64,000 bases of DNA from Phycisphaerales bacterium (GTDB lineage Bacteria; Planctomycetota; Phycisphaerae; Phycisphaerales; UBA1924): NCBI GenBank assembly GCA_020427395.1, contig JAGQON010000013.1, positions 33,080 to 97,079 on the forward strand. The letters are read 5' to 3'. How positions within the stretch are numbered: the first letter of the stretch is position 1; each line of letters opens with the position of its first letter. Below the pieces are notes generated by a model, which saw only the letters and a list, made by a program, of their open reading frames with translations, was not told the DNA's origin and ran no database searches. The position numbers and the translations under genes are program-made. This document shows, piece after piece, positions 17,811-28,741 of the stretch.

Positions 17811-18539
17811 TCAGATCGCCGGCTTGTCGTCCCGTCCTGCCTCCAGCACGAGCGGGATCAACTCTTCAAGCCCATACACCGTCAGCAGGTCGCCCGCGCG
17901 GAGCTCGGTCGTTGGGTGCGGCGTGCCGATGATCTCGCCGTCGGCTCGCTTGATGTTGAGAATCAGTACACCCCGGCTGCCCAGGGCCGCCCCGGCGAGG
18001 GTTGAGCCGATCAGCTCGTTGCCCGCCTCGATCTCGACCTGCATCACCGAGAACCCGGCACCCGAACGCAGAACCGTCTCGTAATCGATCGCCCGCACGC
18101 CCTGAAACCGCTGGAGCGTGTACTCGATGATCATGTCCAGCAGCGTCTTGATGAACGGCAGCCTAAAGAACGCGCTGATGATCAAGATCCCCGCGAGGAT
18201 CACGCCGAGCTTGATGAAGAACCCGCCCGAGCCGTGGATCGGGATGAACTCATCGATCCAGTCCGGCTCGTTCTGCACGAAGGCCACGATCAGCGTGCTC
18301 AGTGCGCCGGTGAGCCCGATGTTGCCCGCGATGATCAGGTGCGAGGCGATTTTGCGTCGCGCGGGGTGCCCCACGATCATCTCGGACTCGCTGGTCGTGA
18401 AGCCCACGCCGAAGAAGCACGACATGGCCTGAAACTCGGCCACATCCCTTGAGAGCCCGGTCATCATCAGCGCCTTGGCACCGATACGCACGATCACCAG
18501 CGCGATCACGATGATGATCAGCAACGCCAGCAGCGGCAT
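17811..18539 (-). CDS. Membrane protein with TrkA_C (RCK_C) domain
   Basis: A 242-residue protein with an N-terminal transmembrane helix (LLALLIIIVIALVIVRIGAKAL), further hydrophobic segments near 65-90 and 105-130, and a C-terminal TrkA_C ligand-binding domain (about 155-235: VMQVEIEAGNELIGSTLAGA, GVLILNIKRADGEII, LRAGDLLTVYG). TrkA_C domains gate K+ channels and other transporters in response to nucleotides. No channel pore signature is visible, so transport activity is unproven. It follows the STAS gene by 27 bases and appears to be the last gene of a gyrA - STAS - TrkA_C run. Confidence 0.83.
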   Translation of the reverse strand: MPLLALLIIIVIALVIVRIGAKALMMTGLSRDVAEFQAMSCFFGVGFTTSESEMIVGHPARRKIASHLIIAGNIGLTGALSTLIVAFVQNEPDWIDEFIPIHGSGGFFIKLGVILAGILIISAFFRLPFIKTLLDMIIEYTLQRFQGVRAIDYETVLRSGAGFSVMQVEIEAGNELIGSTLAGAALGSRGVLILNIKRADGEIIGTPHPTTELRAGDLLTVYGLEELIPLVLEAGRDDKPAI

Positions 18540-18566
18540 ATGGCCCCTCCCTAATGTGTAAGAGGA

Positions 18567-18929
18567 TCAGTCCTCGTCGTCGCCCGGATCGGCGATCTGG
18601 ATCGAGGCGATCGCCGTGAGCATGTCCGGCGTGAATGTGAACACCTTGTTGAGACCCGTGACCACCAGCACGCTCATCACCTCGTCGCTTACGCCAGCGA
18701 GGATGAGCTGACGGTTGCGCGCGTCGAGGTTCTTGCGGAGACGCAGCAGCTGCGCGATGTTCGACGAGTTGACATAGCTCACCTCGTGAAAATCGAGCAC
18801 TGCGTGCGGGATCGGGTCCCGCTCGCCGGCGGTCTCGACACGCTCACAGATCATCGAGAGTTCGTCGCTGAGCGCGGGCTCGTCGGCGAGATTCGCGATC
18901 ACGATGTTGTCCGACCAGTCGATGGCCAT
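18567..18929 (-). CDS. STAS-domain anti-sigma factor antagonist-like protein
   Basis: A single-domain STAS protein of 120 residues. AVLDFHEVSYVNSSNIAQLL (about 43-63) is the core, with the Ser-Ser pair at the usual phosphorylation site, and LVVTGLNKVFTFTPD forms the C-terminal helix region. The C-terminus is acidic (DPGDDED). Proteins of this kind bind anti-sigma kinases and are reset by PPM phosphatases such as that at 16522. It lies nine bases after the gyrA stop with a weak ribosome site (AAGGACG), so cotranscription with gyrA is likely. Confidence 0.9.
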   Translation of the reverse strand: MAIDWSDNIVIANLADEPALSDELSMICERVETAGERDPIPHAVLDFHEVSYVNSSNIAQLLRLRKNLDARNRQLILAGVSDEVMSVLVVTGLNKVFTFTPDMLTAIASIQIADPGDDED

Positions 18930-18938
18930 AACACGTCC

Positions 18939-21698
<2,760 letters not shown>

Positions 21699-21901
21699 GC
21701 AGGGTCTCCGGGCGAGTCGTCTCCCCGCGGTGCTCGGCACCGCGCGGCCGCCTTTGGGCCGCGATTCAGGGACGCTTCTATTCTAGGCGCACAGGTAATT
21801 TTCCGCCTGATTCGACGCCCGTTTTCAGCACCAATTATCCGCGTTATTGACTCAAAAACCGGGCTTTGAGGCCGCTCAGTGACCGCTGATCGATTGATCG
21901 T

Positions 21902-23722
21902 TCATCGGGCCATGATCTGCTCGAAGCTCGTCTGCGTTTCGCACAGCAGCAGCAGCGCCATCGCGCTGGATTCGATGGGCATCCGCTGGTCCCAGAGGGC
22001 CATCCGAACGCCCCAGTCTGCCGACTCCGCGTCCGCGTACATGTGCAGCGTTTCGCCCTCCGCGACCAACTGACGCACGAAACGGATCGAGTCGACGAGG
22101 CGACCGATCTGCATCGGGACTTCGCCGGAGCCCATATCGCCCTCGGTCAGTCGCTCGTCGCCGAGCATCGTCGCAATAGCCGCCAGCGGGCGCAGGCACG
22201 ACCAACTCGGCAGCGGCGCACTGGCACGGGTGAAGACAATGCCGCCCGCGAGGTCGCGATCAATCAGCTCCAGGTCCGCCCGGCGGAGCTGGTGCTCCCA
22301 TACCAGATCACGCATCTGGCGGAGCACGCTCGCTGAGGCGATATCGCCCGTGCTGCCGATCTGCTCCATCTGCGCCCACGCGAGGAAGGGCATCTGGGAC
22401 ACCAGCAACTCGGTTGGGGTTTCGAGGAAAACCCGCGAGATCGCATCATCGGCCATCGCCGTGCGATCACGCGGGTCCAGCGTGGCGCTGACAACCAGCG
22501 CGTGCGCCACCAGCCCGCGTGCCGGCTGAGGGATTGAATCGCTAAACCCTTCGCTCTTGGAATACAGCGTGTCCAGCGTCTCGAGGCTCCGCAGGCGCAG
22601 CTCGTTGAGATCGCGATCACCCAGGATGAGCTCCAGCGGGATCTCGCCCAGCGCCACCACGCTCATGCACGCACCCAAGGCATCGTCCCACGGCGCGATC
22701 TCGTTGCGTTCCACGGCTCCCAGCTCGCGGAGCACATCGCGCCCCGCCTCGACGGCCTCGCGCTTCAGGGGTGTGTCGGCATCCTCACCGAAGCGGAGCA
22801 GCGCGTAGGCACCCATGGCCTGCTCGAACGGTGCCGAGGACGAGGAGGCGTTTTTCCCTGTCACCGGGTCCAGCGCGCCCACGAATCCGTACTTCTCGAC
22901 GCCGTCCCATCGCCGCTTCATCAGGTTCGATGCGATCCGCTCACTCATGGTGCGGATCGAGCGGACGCTGACCTCATCCTGCTCAATGACCCGTCCGCCA
23001 CGATCGAGAAACGCGCCGCCAAGGCCGGGAGCGGGCTGAGCGATCGCCATGGGCTGCCAGCGGTAGAACACGAACCCCTGCTCATTGAGGGTCGAAGGAG
23101 TCTCGAGGACCAGTGTGCTGTCCTCACTGAGTGTCAGGGCTTCGGCGACGATCGAGCGGGCCGGATCGCCCCGTCGTGTCAGCAGCGATTCGGGCCCCAA
23201 GGCCTCGTTCTTGTCGCCCAGACGCACCGCCAGCCCGATCGAGCCGGGGCTGTAGCCAAACCCGGGCAGCACCAGTTCGCTGGGCGAGATCGGGGTCAGC
23301 TCACCACCGAGTTCCAGGGTGATCGTGATGCGTTCTGCGAGCTGGCGGATAAACGCCTCCCACATCGCGTCCCGCTCCTGAGTCAGCTTGCTGTTGGCGG
23401 CGTTGAAGGCCTCGCTGGCCGCCCGCCAGAGCAGCATGCGATCGGGGTCGGGCGAAGACGCGGCCCCGCGTCCGAAAACATGCCCATCGAGGCGGAGGGT
23501 GACCACGGCCGCGCAAAGCGGTTCGCTGAGCGCCTCGGGCGTATCGACGCTGGGGACATCCCAGCCCCGCACCCATCCTTCAAGCTGCTCAAAGACCTTC
23601 AGGCCCGTCTCGGGCTCGATCCGCGATTGTGCCCAGCCTCTCGGCGTGAGCACCGCGAGGAGCATCACCAAGGCGAGCGTTATCGGGCGGGCATTGAATC
23701 GAAGTGTGTGTGTTTCAGTCAT
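21902..23722 (-). CDS. Large secreted protein of unknown function
   Basis: A 606-residue protein with a Sec signal peptide (PITLALVMLLAVLTPRGWA-Q), hence probably periplasmic. Residues about 50-250 show a weak resemblance to an AMMECR1-type beta fold (VVTLRLDGHVFGRGAAS), without a decisive signature. The C-terminal 300 residues are helical with repeats such as FEQAMGAYALLRFGEDAD, PWDDALGACMSVVALGE and ARGLVAHALVVSATLD, suggesting an alpha/alpha toroid or repeat fold. No catalytic motif is recognised. Start ATG 23722 was chosen because the signal peptide begins there. It is divergent from the sigma-54-like promoter at 23849. Confidence 0.72.
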   Translation of the reverse strand: MTETHTLRFNARPITLALVMLLAVLTPRGWAQSRIEPETGLKVFEQLEGWVRGWDVPSVDTPEALSEPLCAAVVTLRLDGHVFGRGAASSPDPDRMLLWRAASEAFNAANSKLTQERDAMWEAFIRQLAERITITLELGGELTPISPSELVLPGFGYSPGSIGLAVRLGDKNEALGPESLLTRRGDPARSIVAEALTLSEDSTLVLETPSTLNEQGFVFYRWQPMAIAQPAPGLGGAFLDRGGRVIEQDEVSVRSIRTMSERIASNLMKRRWDGVEKYGFVGALDPVTGKNASSSSAPFEQAMGAYALLRFGEDADTPLKREAVEAGRDVLRELGAVERNEIAPWDDALGACMSVVALGEIPLELILGDRDLNELRLRSLETLDTLYSKSEGFSDSIPQPARGLVAHALVVSATLDPRDRTAMADDAISRVFLETPTELLVSQMPFLAWAQMEQIGSTGDIASASVLRQMRDLVWEHQLRRADLELIDRDLAGGIVFTRASAPLPSWSCLRPLAAIATMLGDERLTEGDMGSGEVPMQIGRLVDSIRFVRQLVAEGETLHMYADAESADWGVRMALWDQRMPIESSAMALLLLCETQTSFEQIMAR

Positions 23723-23848
23723 CGGTGTTGACTCCCGCTGTGGTATTCGGGCAACATGTTGCGTGGGATCCACACCGGCAACCCCTTTCAGGGGCACCGG
23801 AGGGGGTTCTGGGCCTTCCAGGGCGGTGGCACGCCTCAGAATCTGCGT

Positions 23849-23865
23849 TTGGCACGCGGGTTGTA
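23849..23865 (+). promoter_or_regulatory. Sigma-54-type promoter
   Basis: TTGGCAC (23849-23855), five bases, then TTGTA (23861-23865). This matches the -24/-12 consensus TGGCAC-N5-TTGCW with one mismatch at the -12 C. Transcription would start near 23876 and run rightwards through the small ORF at 23903. A regulator of the matching class is encoded at 6921-8381. Confidence 0.5.
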
Positions 23866-23902
23866 TCTCTCTCCGTGACAACCAAAGACAGGAGCACCCC
23901 AA

Positions 23903-23992
23903 ATGGCCACAATGCAGCAGATCTTCGTGATGACCGCCGTCCGCCGTCGCATCCTCGTGCTCACCATGCTGAGCTTCGTCGCGATGTGCTGA
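23903..23992 (+). CDS. Possible 29-residue small protein downstream of a sigma-54-like promoter
   Basis: A short frame encoding MATMQQIFVMTAVRRRILVL followed by TMLSFVAMC. It has GGAG nine bases before the ATG and a hydrophobic second half that could span or associate with the membrane. It is not recognised. Support is the spacing to the promoter-like sequence at 23849 and the ribosome site; it may equally be a chance frame. The rest of the gap to rpsA (23993-24235) holds a bulged hairpin (24096-24128) and the rpsA terminator, and no other gene is seen there. Confidence 0.35.
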   Translation: MATMQQIFVMTAVRRRILVLTMLSFVAMC

Positions 23993-24170
23993 ACGGGACC
24001 ATCACCCCCAGAGCATAGCGCTCGTTTACAACTCAACGGTTTGGGCACTGGTGTGTGTGTTGTGGGTGCCCAGCCCCGCCCCGGCGACGAAGCGTGACGC
24101 TCCGCCGCGAACTTGCGTTCGCAGCGTCCCCCTTCTCAGAGTATCGTCCGCACTTGCCGGGACAACAAAA

Positions 24171-24206
24171 GACGCCCCGACCTGGTCCTCGGTCGGGGCG
24201 TCTGCG
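24171..24206 (-). terminator. rpsA terminator
   Basis: A perfect 12-base stem, GACGCCCCGACC at 24171-24182 with its complement at 24191-24202, around an eight-base loop. Read on the minus strand it is followed by TTTTGTTGT, a good intrinsic terminator 30 bases past the rpsA stop. On the plus strand a TTTT lies six bases further, so it may also stop rightward transcripts from 23876. Confidence 0.88.
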
Positions 24207-24235
24207 GTTTTGCGTTGAATCAATGGGCGATCAGA

Positions 24236-26017
24236 TCAGAGTTCGATCTTGTCGGTACCCATCGAGCCGTGGTCGTCCATGCCGCCTCGGCTGGGCAGGT
24301 CCATGCCGCCGCCGAAGTTGCCCGAGCTGCCGCTCGACGAGCCGCCGGTGTCGCCGCCACCCGATGCGTCGCCCCACTGGGCACGCTTGAGCGAGAGCCC
24401 GATCTTGCGGTCGTCGATATCGACACGCAGGATCTTGACATCGACCTCTTCGTCCACGGACACGACATCCTGCGGGTTCTCGACCTTGTGGTCGGCGAGC
24501 TCGGAGATGTGCAGCAGGCCCTCGAGATCGTCTTCAAGCTCGACGAAGACGCCGAAGTTGGTGATCTTGGTGACCTTGCCACGCACGACCATGCCGGGCT
24601 GGTAGGCGCCGGGGATGGCGTCGACCCAGGGGTCCTCGGTGAGCTGCTTGACGCCAAGCGAGATGCGCTGCTTGTCGCGATCGACATCGAGCACCACGCA
24701 CTGGACCTCGTCGCCCTTTTTGTAGAGCTCGTTGGGGTGCGTGACCTTCTTGGTCCACGACATGTCGCTGATGTGCAGCAGCCCGTCGATGCCCGGCTCG
24801 ATCTCCACGAACGCGCCGTAGTTGGCGAGGTTGCGGATGGTGCCGGTGATGATCGTCCCGTTGGGGTACTTCTCGCTGACGAGCTCCCAGGGGTTGACCT
24901 CGGTCTGCTTCATGCCCAGCGAGATCTCCTGCTTGTTCTTGTCGATCTCGAGGACAACCACTTCGATCTCGTCGCCGGGGTTGACGATCTCGCTGGGGTG
25001 GTTGACGCGCCGGGTCCACGACATCTCGGAGATGTGGACCAGACCTTCGATGCCGTCTTCCAGGCGGATGAACGCGCCGTAGGACATGATGTTGACGACC
25101 TCGCCCTTGACGCGAGCGCCGACGGGGTACTTCGCCTCGATCTCTTCCCAGGGCGATGACTCGGTCTGCTTGAGACCCAGCGCGATCTTCTCCTTGTCGC
25201 GGTCGATGTTGAGGACCTTGACCTCGACCTTGTCGTCGATGCGGAGAAGCTCGCTCGGGTGGTTGATGCGGCCCCACGACATGTCGGTGATGTGAAGCAG
25301 GCCGTCGATGCCGCCCAGGTCGACAAACGCGCCGAAGTCGGCGATGTTCTTGACCGTGCCGGTGACGACCTGGCCTTCGCTGAGGTTGGCCATGAGGTGC
25401 TGCTTGGCCGCCGAGCGCTCACGCTCGACGAGCTTGCGACGCGAGATCACGATGTTGCGGCGGTCCGTGTCGATCTTGAGGATCTCTGCGCGGACCTTGC
25501 GGCCGATGAACTCGTCGAGGTTGTGCGGGCGACGGATGTCGACCTGCGACGCGGGCAGGAACACCGGGACGCCGATGTCGACCAGAAGACCACCCTTGAT
25601 CTTCCGCATGACGGTGCCCTCGACGATGTCCTCTTCCTTGGTTGTATCAACGATGCGCTGCCAGGCGATCTGACGATCAGCCTTACGCTTGGAGAGCTCG
25701 ATGAGCCCGTCGTCGCCCTCGATCGATTCGAGCAGCACATCGACCTCGTCACCGATCTTCAGGTCGCTCATCGCGGCGAACTCTTCACGCGGGATCAGGC
25801 CTTCGCTCTTGAGCCCCACTTCGACGACGACATCGTCGCCCGCGAAGCCGATGACCTTGCCCTTGATGAGCTTGCCGGGCTTGAGGTCCGCGGCCTGGTC
25901 CGACAGGATCGAATCCATGCGCGTTTCTTCGGCGGCGTTGCCGAAGGCCTCGTCCAGGAGCTGCATCGTCTCGTCGTCAGCGATACCCAGCGACGCGATC
26001 AGGTTCTCGTCGATCAT
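24236..26017 (-). CDS. rpsA: 30S ribosomal protein S1
   Basis: Binds mRNA and helps load it on the 30S subunit. The 593-residue protein has six S1 OB-fold repeats, the later ones nearly identical in layout (VKNIADFGAFVDLGGIDGLL, VVNIMSYGAFIRLEDGIEGL, IRNLANYGAFVEIEPGIDGL, VTKITNFGVFVELEDDLEGL). The C-terminal tail is Gly/Ser-rich (about 555-593). Start ATG 26017 follows GGAAGGAAG. A 7-base hairpin at 26174-26192 lies in the upstream region. Confidence 0.95.
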   Translation of the reverse strand: MIDENLIASLGIADDETMQLLDEAFGNAAEETRMDSILSDQAADLKPGKLIKGKVIGFAGDDVVVEVGLKSEGLIPREEFAAMSDLKIGDEVDVLLESIEGDDGLIELSKRKADRQIAWQRIVDTTKEEDIVEGTVMRKIKGGLLVDIGVPVFLPASQVDIRRPHNLDEFIGRKVRAEILKIDTDRRNIVISRRKLVERERSAAKQHLMANLSEGQVVTGTVKNIADFGAFVDLGGIDGLLHITDMSWGRINHPSELLRIDDKVEVKVLNIDRDKEKIALGLKQTESSPWEEIEAKYPVGARVKGEVVNIMSYGAFIRLEDGIEGLVHISEMSWTRRVNHPSEIVNPGDEIEVVVLEIDKNKQEISLGMKQTEVNPWELVSEKYPNGTIITGTIRNLANYGAFVEIEPGIDGLLHISDMSWTKKVTHPNELYKKGDEVQCVVLDVDRDKQRISLGVKQLTEDPWVDAIPGAYQPGMVVRGKVTKITNFGVFVELEDDLEGLLHISELADHKVENPQDVVSVDEEVDVKILRVDIDDRKIGLSLKRAQWGDASGGGDTGGSSSGSSGNFGGGMDLPSRGGMDDHGSMGTDKIEL

Positions 26018-26416
26018 GCGTTGTTCTTCCTTCCATACGCTCTCGCGTATTCCAAGGGCGCTCCCGCGCTCGGGCTCGGCCATGCCCGTCGCGTGTGCCC
26101 TCGAACCGGTGCCCGAAGATCGGGCGTAGCGGCTGCGCCCGGGTGGGCGCGGTTGAGGTTCATCGATCGCCGCGGTCTGGACCATCCAGACCAGGCGGCT
26201 CGGCCGATCCCGCACATCAGCACGGGAAAAGAAGCGTAGTACGGAACCCTGCTTCAGAAAAGCAGGAAACCAAAGGATTTACCCTTCCCTGACGATTGTT
26301 GCCCCCCGATCTCGCCCCGAGGGAAAAAATATGCCGATAGGGAAGCATGGCAATTACTTTCCGTTTCTATCCAAGTTGGGCTTGAACCGACCTGCTGGAT
26401 ACGATTCACCCCTGCA

Positions 26417-26538
26417 CTCGGCTTTATTGGGAAGCCGAGCGCCCGCCCCTGTGCAGCAGAGCGGGCGACCCCCGGGGCCCCTGCGGGTCCCAGAATGGGT
26501 TGTATGTGCTGCAATCTCACAGGCGGGATCCCCCGCCC
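26417..26538 (+). promoter_or_regulatory. Hairpin-rich leader of the glutamate-type dehydrogenase gene
   Basis: Four successive hairpins precede the gene: CTCGGCTT/AAGCCGAG (26417-26439), CGCCCGC/GCGGGCG (26440-26467), GACCC/GGGTC (26467-26489) and GGCGGG-ATCC-CCCGCC (26522-26537). The last would cover the region where a ribosome site is expected. I do not recognise a known riboswitch class. The rest of the 539-base gap (26018-26416) holds the rpsA upstream region and no gene that I can support. Confidence 0.45.
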
Positions 26539-26556
26539 ATGAAACGGGTGCAACGC

Positions 26557-27879
26557 ATGAGTGCAACAGCCACCGCGACCGAACTCCCCCGCGGAGCGGT
26601 CACCGAAGAACTCGGATTCCCGAACGATCCGAACAACCTGTACCTGCAGACCGTCAACACCATGCTTGACGCCGCGGAGCTGATCAACCTCAAGCACCGC
26701 ACCCGCATCATCCTTGCCCAGCCCAAGAACGAATACATGGTCCACTTCCCCGTGAAGATGGACGACGGGCACCACAAGCTCTTCAAGGGCTACCGCATCC
26801 AGCACAACAACGCGGCGGGCCCCTACAAGGGCGGCTTCCGCTTCCACCACGATGTCCACCTCGACGATGTCAAGTCGCTCGCCTTCCTTATGACCATGAA
26901 GTGTGCGGTCGTCCGCATCCCCTTCGGCGGCGGCAAGGGCGGCGTCAAGGTCAACCCGCGTGAGCTCTCCGAGGGCGAGCTGCAACGCGTGACCCGTCGC
27001 TACTGCAGCGCCATCATGGACATGATCGGCCCGGATGTCGATATCCCCGCACCCGATGTCGGCACCAACGCCCAGATCATGGCCTGGTTCGCCGATACCT
27101 ACATGATGTCCTCCAAGCACGAGCACCACGACGCCCTCCGCGTCGTCACCGGCAAGCCCGTCGAGTACGGCGGGTCGGCCGGGCGTGAGAAGGCCACCGG
27201 GCAGGGCGTCGCCGACACCATGGCCGAGATGCTCCCCGGCATCGGCATCCCGCTGCAGGGCATGAAGATCTCGCTGCTGGGCTTCGGCAACGTGAACGGC
27301 TGGGGCGGACAGATCCTGCAGGACATGGGCGCCAAGATCGTCGCCGTCGGTGACCACACCGGCTTCATCCGCAACGACAACGGCATCGACTGTAAGGACC
27401 TCTACGCCTACAACATGAAGACCGGCGGCATCGGCGGCTACAGCAAGGCCGATGTCATCAACGAGGAAGAGTTCTACCGCACCCCGGTCGATGTCTTCAT
27501 CCCCGGTGCGCTCGAGCAGATGATCAAGGAGAAGCAGGCCGACTGGCTGGACTGCAAGGTCATGGTCGAGGCTGCCAACGCCCCGTGTGACCCCTCCGGC
27601 GACCGTCGCGCCACCGAGAAGGGCATCGAGGTCATCCCCGCCATCCTCGCCAACGCGGGCGGCGTGACCGTGTCCTACTTCGAGTGGGTCCAGAACAAGA
27701 ACGCCGTCACCTGGTCGGCCGAGCAGGTCGACCGCGAGCTCAACCGCCACATGGTCGTGGCCGCTCAGCGCGTCATGGAGCGTCGCAACGAGCTCAAGTG
27801 CTCGCTGCGTGAGGCCGCCTTCGCCTCGGCCCTCGACCACATCGGCAGCATCTACCGCGTCCGCGGCATCTTCCCGTAA
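26557..27879 (+). CDS. gdhA: Glu/Leu/Phe/Val dehydrogenase (glutamate dehydrogenase type)
   Basis: Oxidative deaminase linking glutamate with 2-oxoglutarate and ammonia. The 440-residue protein has the substrate Lys in AAGPYKGGFRFH (about 88), the catalytic Lys in IPFGGGKGGVKVNP (about 112-124), GGSAGREKATGQGV (about 205) and the dinucleotide site LLGFGNVNGWGG (about 240). Coenzyme preference cannot be read reliably. The start is ATG 26557 (MSATATATELPRG); an in-frame ATG at 26539 lies directly after a hairpin and is an alternative. Terminator at 27921-27953. Confidence 0.92.
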   Translation: MSATATATELPRGAVTEELGFPNDPNNLYLQTVNTMLDAAELINLKHRTRIILAQPKNEYMVHFPVKMDDGHHKLFKGYRIQHNNAAGPYKGGFRFHHDVHLDDVKSLAFLMTMKCAVVRIPFGGGKGGVKVNPRELSEGELQRVTRRYCSAIMDMIGPDVDIPAPDVGTNAQIMAWFADTYMMSSKHEHHDALRVVTGKPVEYGGSAGREKATGQGVADTMAEMLPGIGIPLQGMKISLLGFGNVNGWGGQILQDMGAKIVAVGDHTGFIRNDNGIDCKDLYAYNMKTGGIGGYSKADVINEEEFYRTPVDVFIPGALEQMIKEKQADWLDCKVMVEAANAPCDPSGDRRATEKGIEVIPAILANAGGVTVSYFEWVQNKNAVTWSAEQVDRELNRHMVVAAQRVMERRNELKCSLREAAFASALDHIGSIYRVRGIFP

Positions 27880-27920
27880 AGCTCGACTCAAACTCGACTC
27901 AAAAATGCAACTATACAAAC

Positions 27921-27953
27921 AAGAACACCACAATTTTGTGGATGTTCTTTTTT
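27921..27953 (+). terminator. Intrinsic terminator after gdhA
   Basis: AAGAACA-CCACAA, a TT loop, TTGTGG, a bulged A, then TGTTCTT and further Ts to 27953. A 13-pair stem with one bulge and a good T tract. Confidence 0.9.
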
Positions 27954-27976
27954 GCCCGTTGTTCGGCAATCATCGA

Positions 27977-28003
27977 TTGACAGGGGGGGGATGGCGGTAT
28001 TGT
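27977..28003 (+). promoter_or_regulatory. Candidate promoter of the AT-rich gene pair
   Basis: A perfect -35 TTGACA (27977-27982), a 15-base spacer including eight Gs in a row, and TATTGT (27998-28003). The predicted transcription start would fall at or next to the ATG at 28010, where no Shine-Dalgarno is visible, so the message may be leaderless. The short spacer weakens the call. Confidence 0.4.
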
Positions 28004-28009
28004 GTATTC

Positions 28010-28714
28010 ATGAATAAATACGCATGTTTATTGACAATAACTGTCTTGGTCTGCAAATCCGCATTTGGACAAACTCCAATTAACCGTCCAGTGCATTTAT
28101 TTGCCCACTGCTGGCCAGAGCACATGAGCCAGCTTCCTTCGCTTGATGATGCAAGTTGCGTGCACTTAGGCACAGCAGCGAATGTGCTCATCATGACGCC
28201 GATCACAACAAGTACTACTGAGAGTCAGTTCGAAACGGATATCGAAGGCGAATGCGGCACATGGGCCTGTGGCCAAGCACCCCCAGTAACCATAGGACTT
28301 TGTGGACATGGACACACTTCACAATTTTGCTGGAGTGTCAATGGATCTCTGGAAATTGAAGCCAAGTGGGCCCTATTGGCCCGCTTAGGTGCTGTAGTCG
28401 ACTTCGGCGGAGAACTTTCCAACTGTACCGACACAACATACAATGCCGGCTCCCAACAAACCATCGATCATTGTATGGAAAAGACTTGCATCGTTGAAGA
28501 AACGACCACTATAAGAAGAATCACAGGCACTCAGTATGCAGAGGTCGCTGAGTTCGACTGCACATTCAATAACGGAATGGTCCTCACTGTGGGTACTACC
28601 TGCGGGGAATACGCATCAGGGACCGCCGAAACAAGTCGCGAGGTGCGAGGGCGAGTCCGCTATTCTCTTCCACGCCCCATCGAAAACTGTCACCCATGCG
28701 GCGAAGAGTGCTGA
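28010..28714 (+). CDS. Cysteine-rich secreted protein of unknown function
   Basis: A 234-residue protein with a signal peptide (ACLLTITVLVCKSAFG-Q). The mature part has about 14 cysteines, suggesting a disulfide-stabilised exported protein (ECGTWACGQAP, LCGHGHTSQFCW, ENCHPCGEEC at the end). It is Thr/Ser-rich and not recognised as any family. GC is near 45%, clearly below the 60-70% around it, and codons ending in A/T are frequent. It is 27 bases upstream of the next gene and probably in one operon with it. It could be a recently acquired or lineage-specific gene. Confidence 0.72.
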   Translation: MNKYACLLTITVLVCKSAFGQTPINRPVHLFAHCWPEHMSQLPSLDDASCVHLGTAANVLIMTPITTSTTESQFETDIEGECGTWACGQAPPVTIGLCGHGHTSQFCWSVNGSLEIEAKWALLARLGAVVDFGGELSNCTDTTYNAGSQQTIDHCMEKTCIVEETTTIRRITGTQYAEVAEFDCTFNNGMVLTVGTTCGEYASGTAETSREVRGRVRYSLPRPIENCHPCGEEC

Positions 28715-28741
28715 TGCGCTTTGATAACTGAGGAGATACCC

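Noticed and set aside
26254..27969. Long minus-strand open frame (571 codons) opposite the glutamate-type dehydrogenase
   Set aside because: It is the antisense reading of a high-GC gene, with Asp/Val/Gly-rich nonsense composition and no motif. The plus-strand frame has full family motifs.
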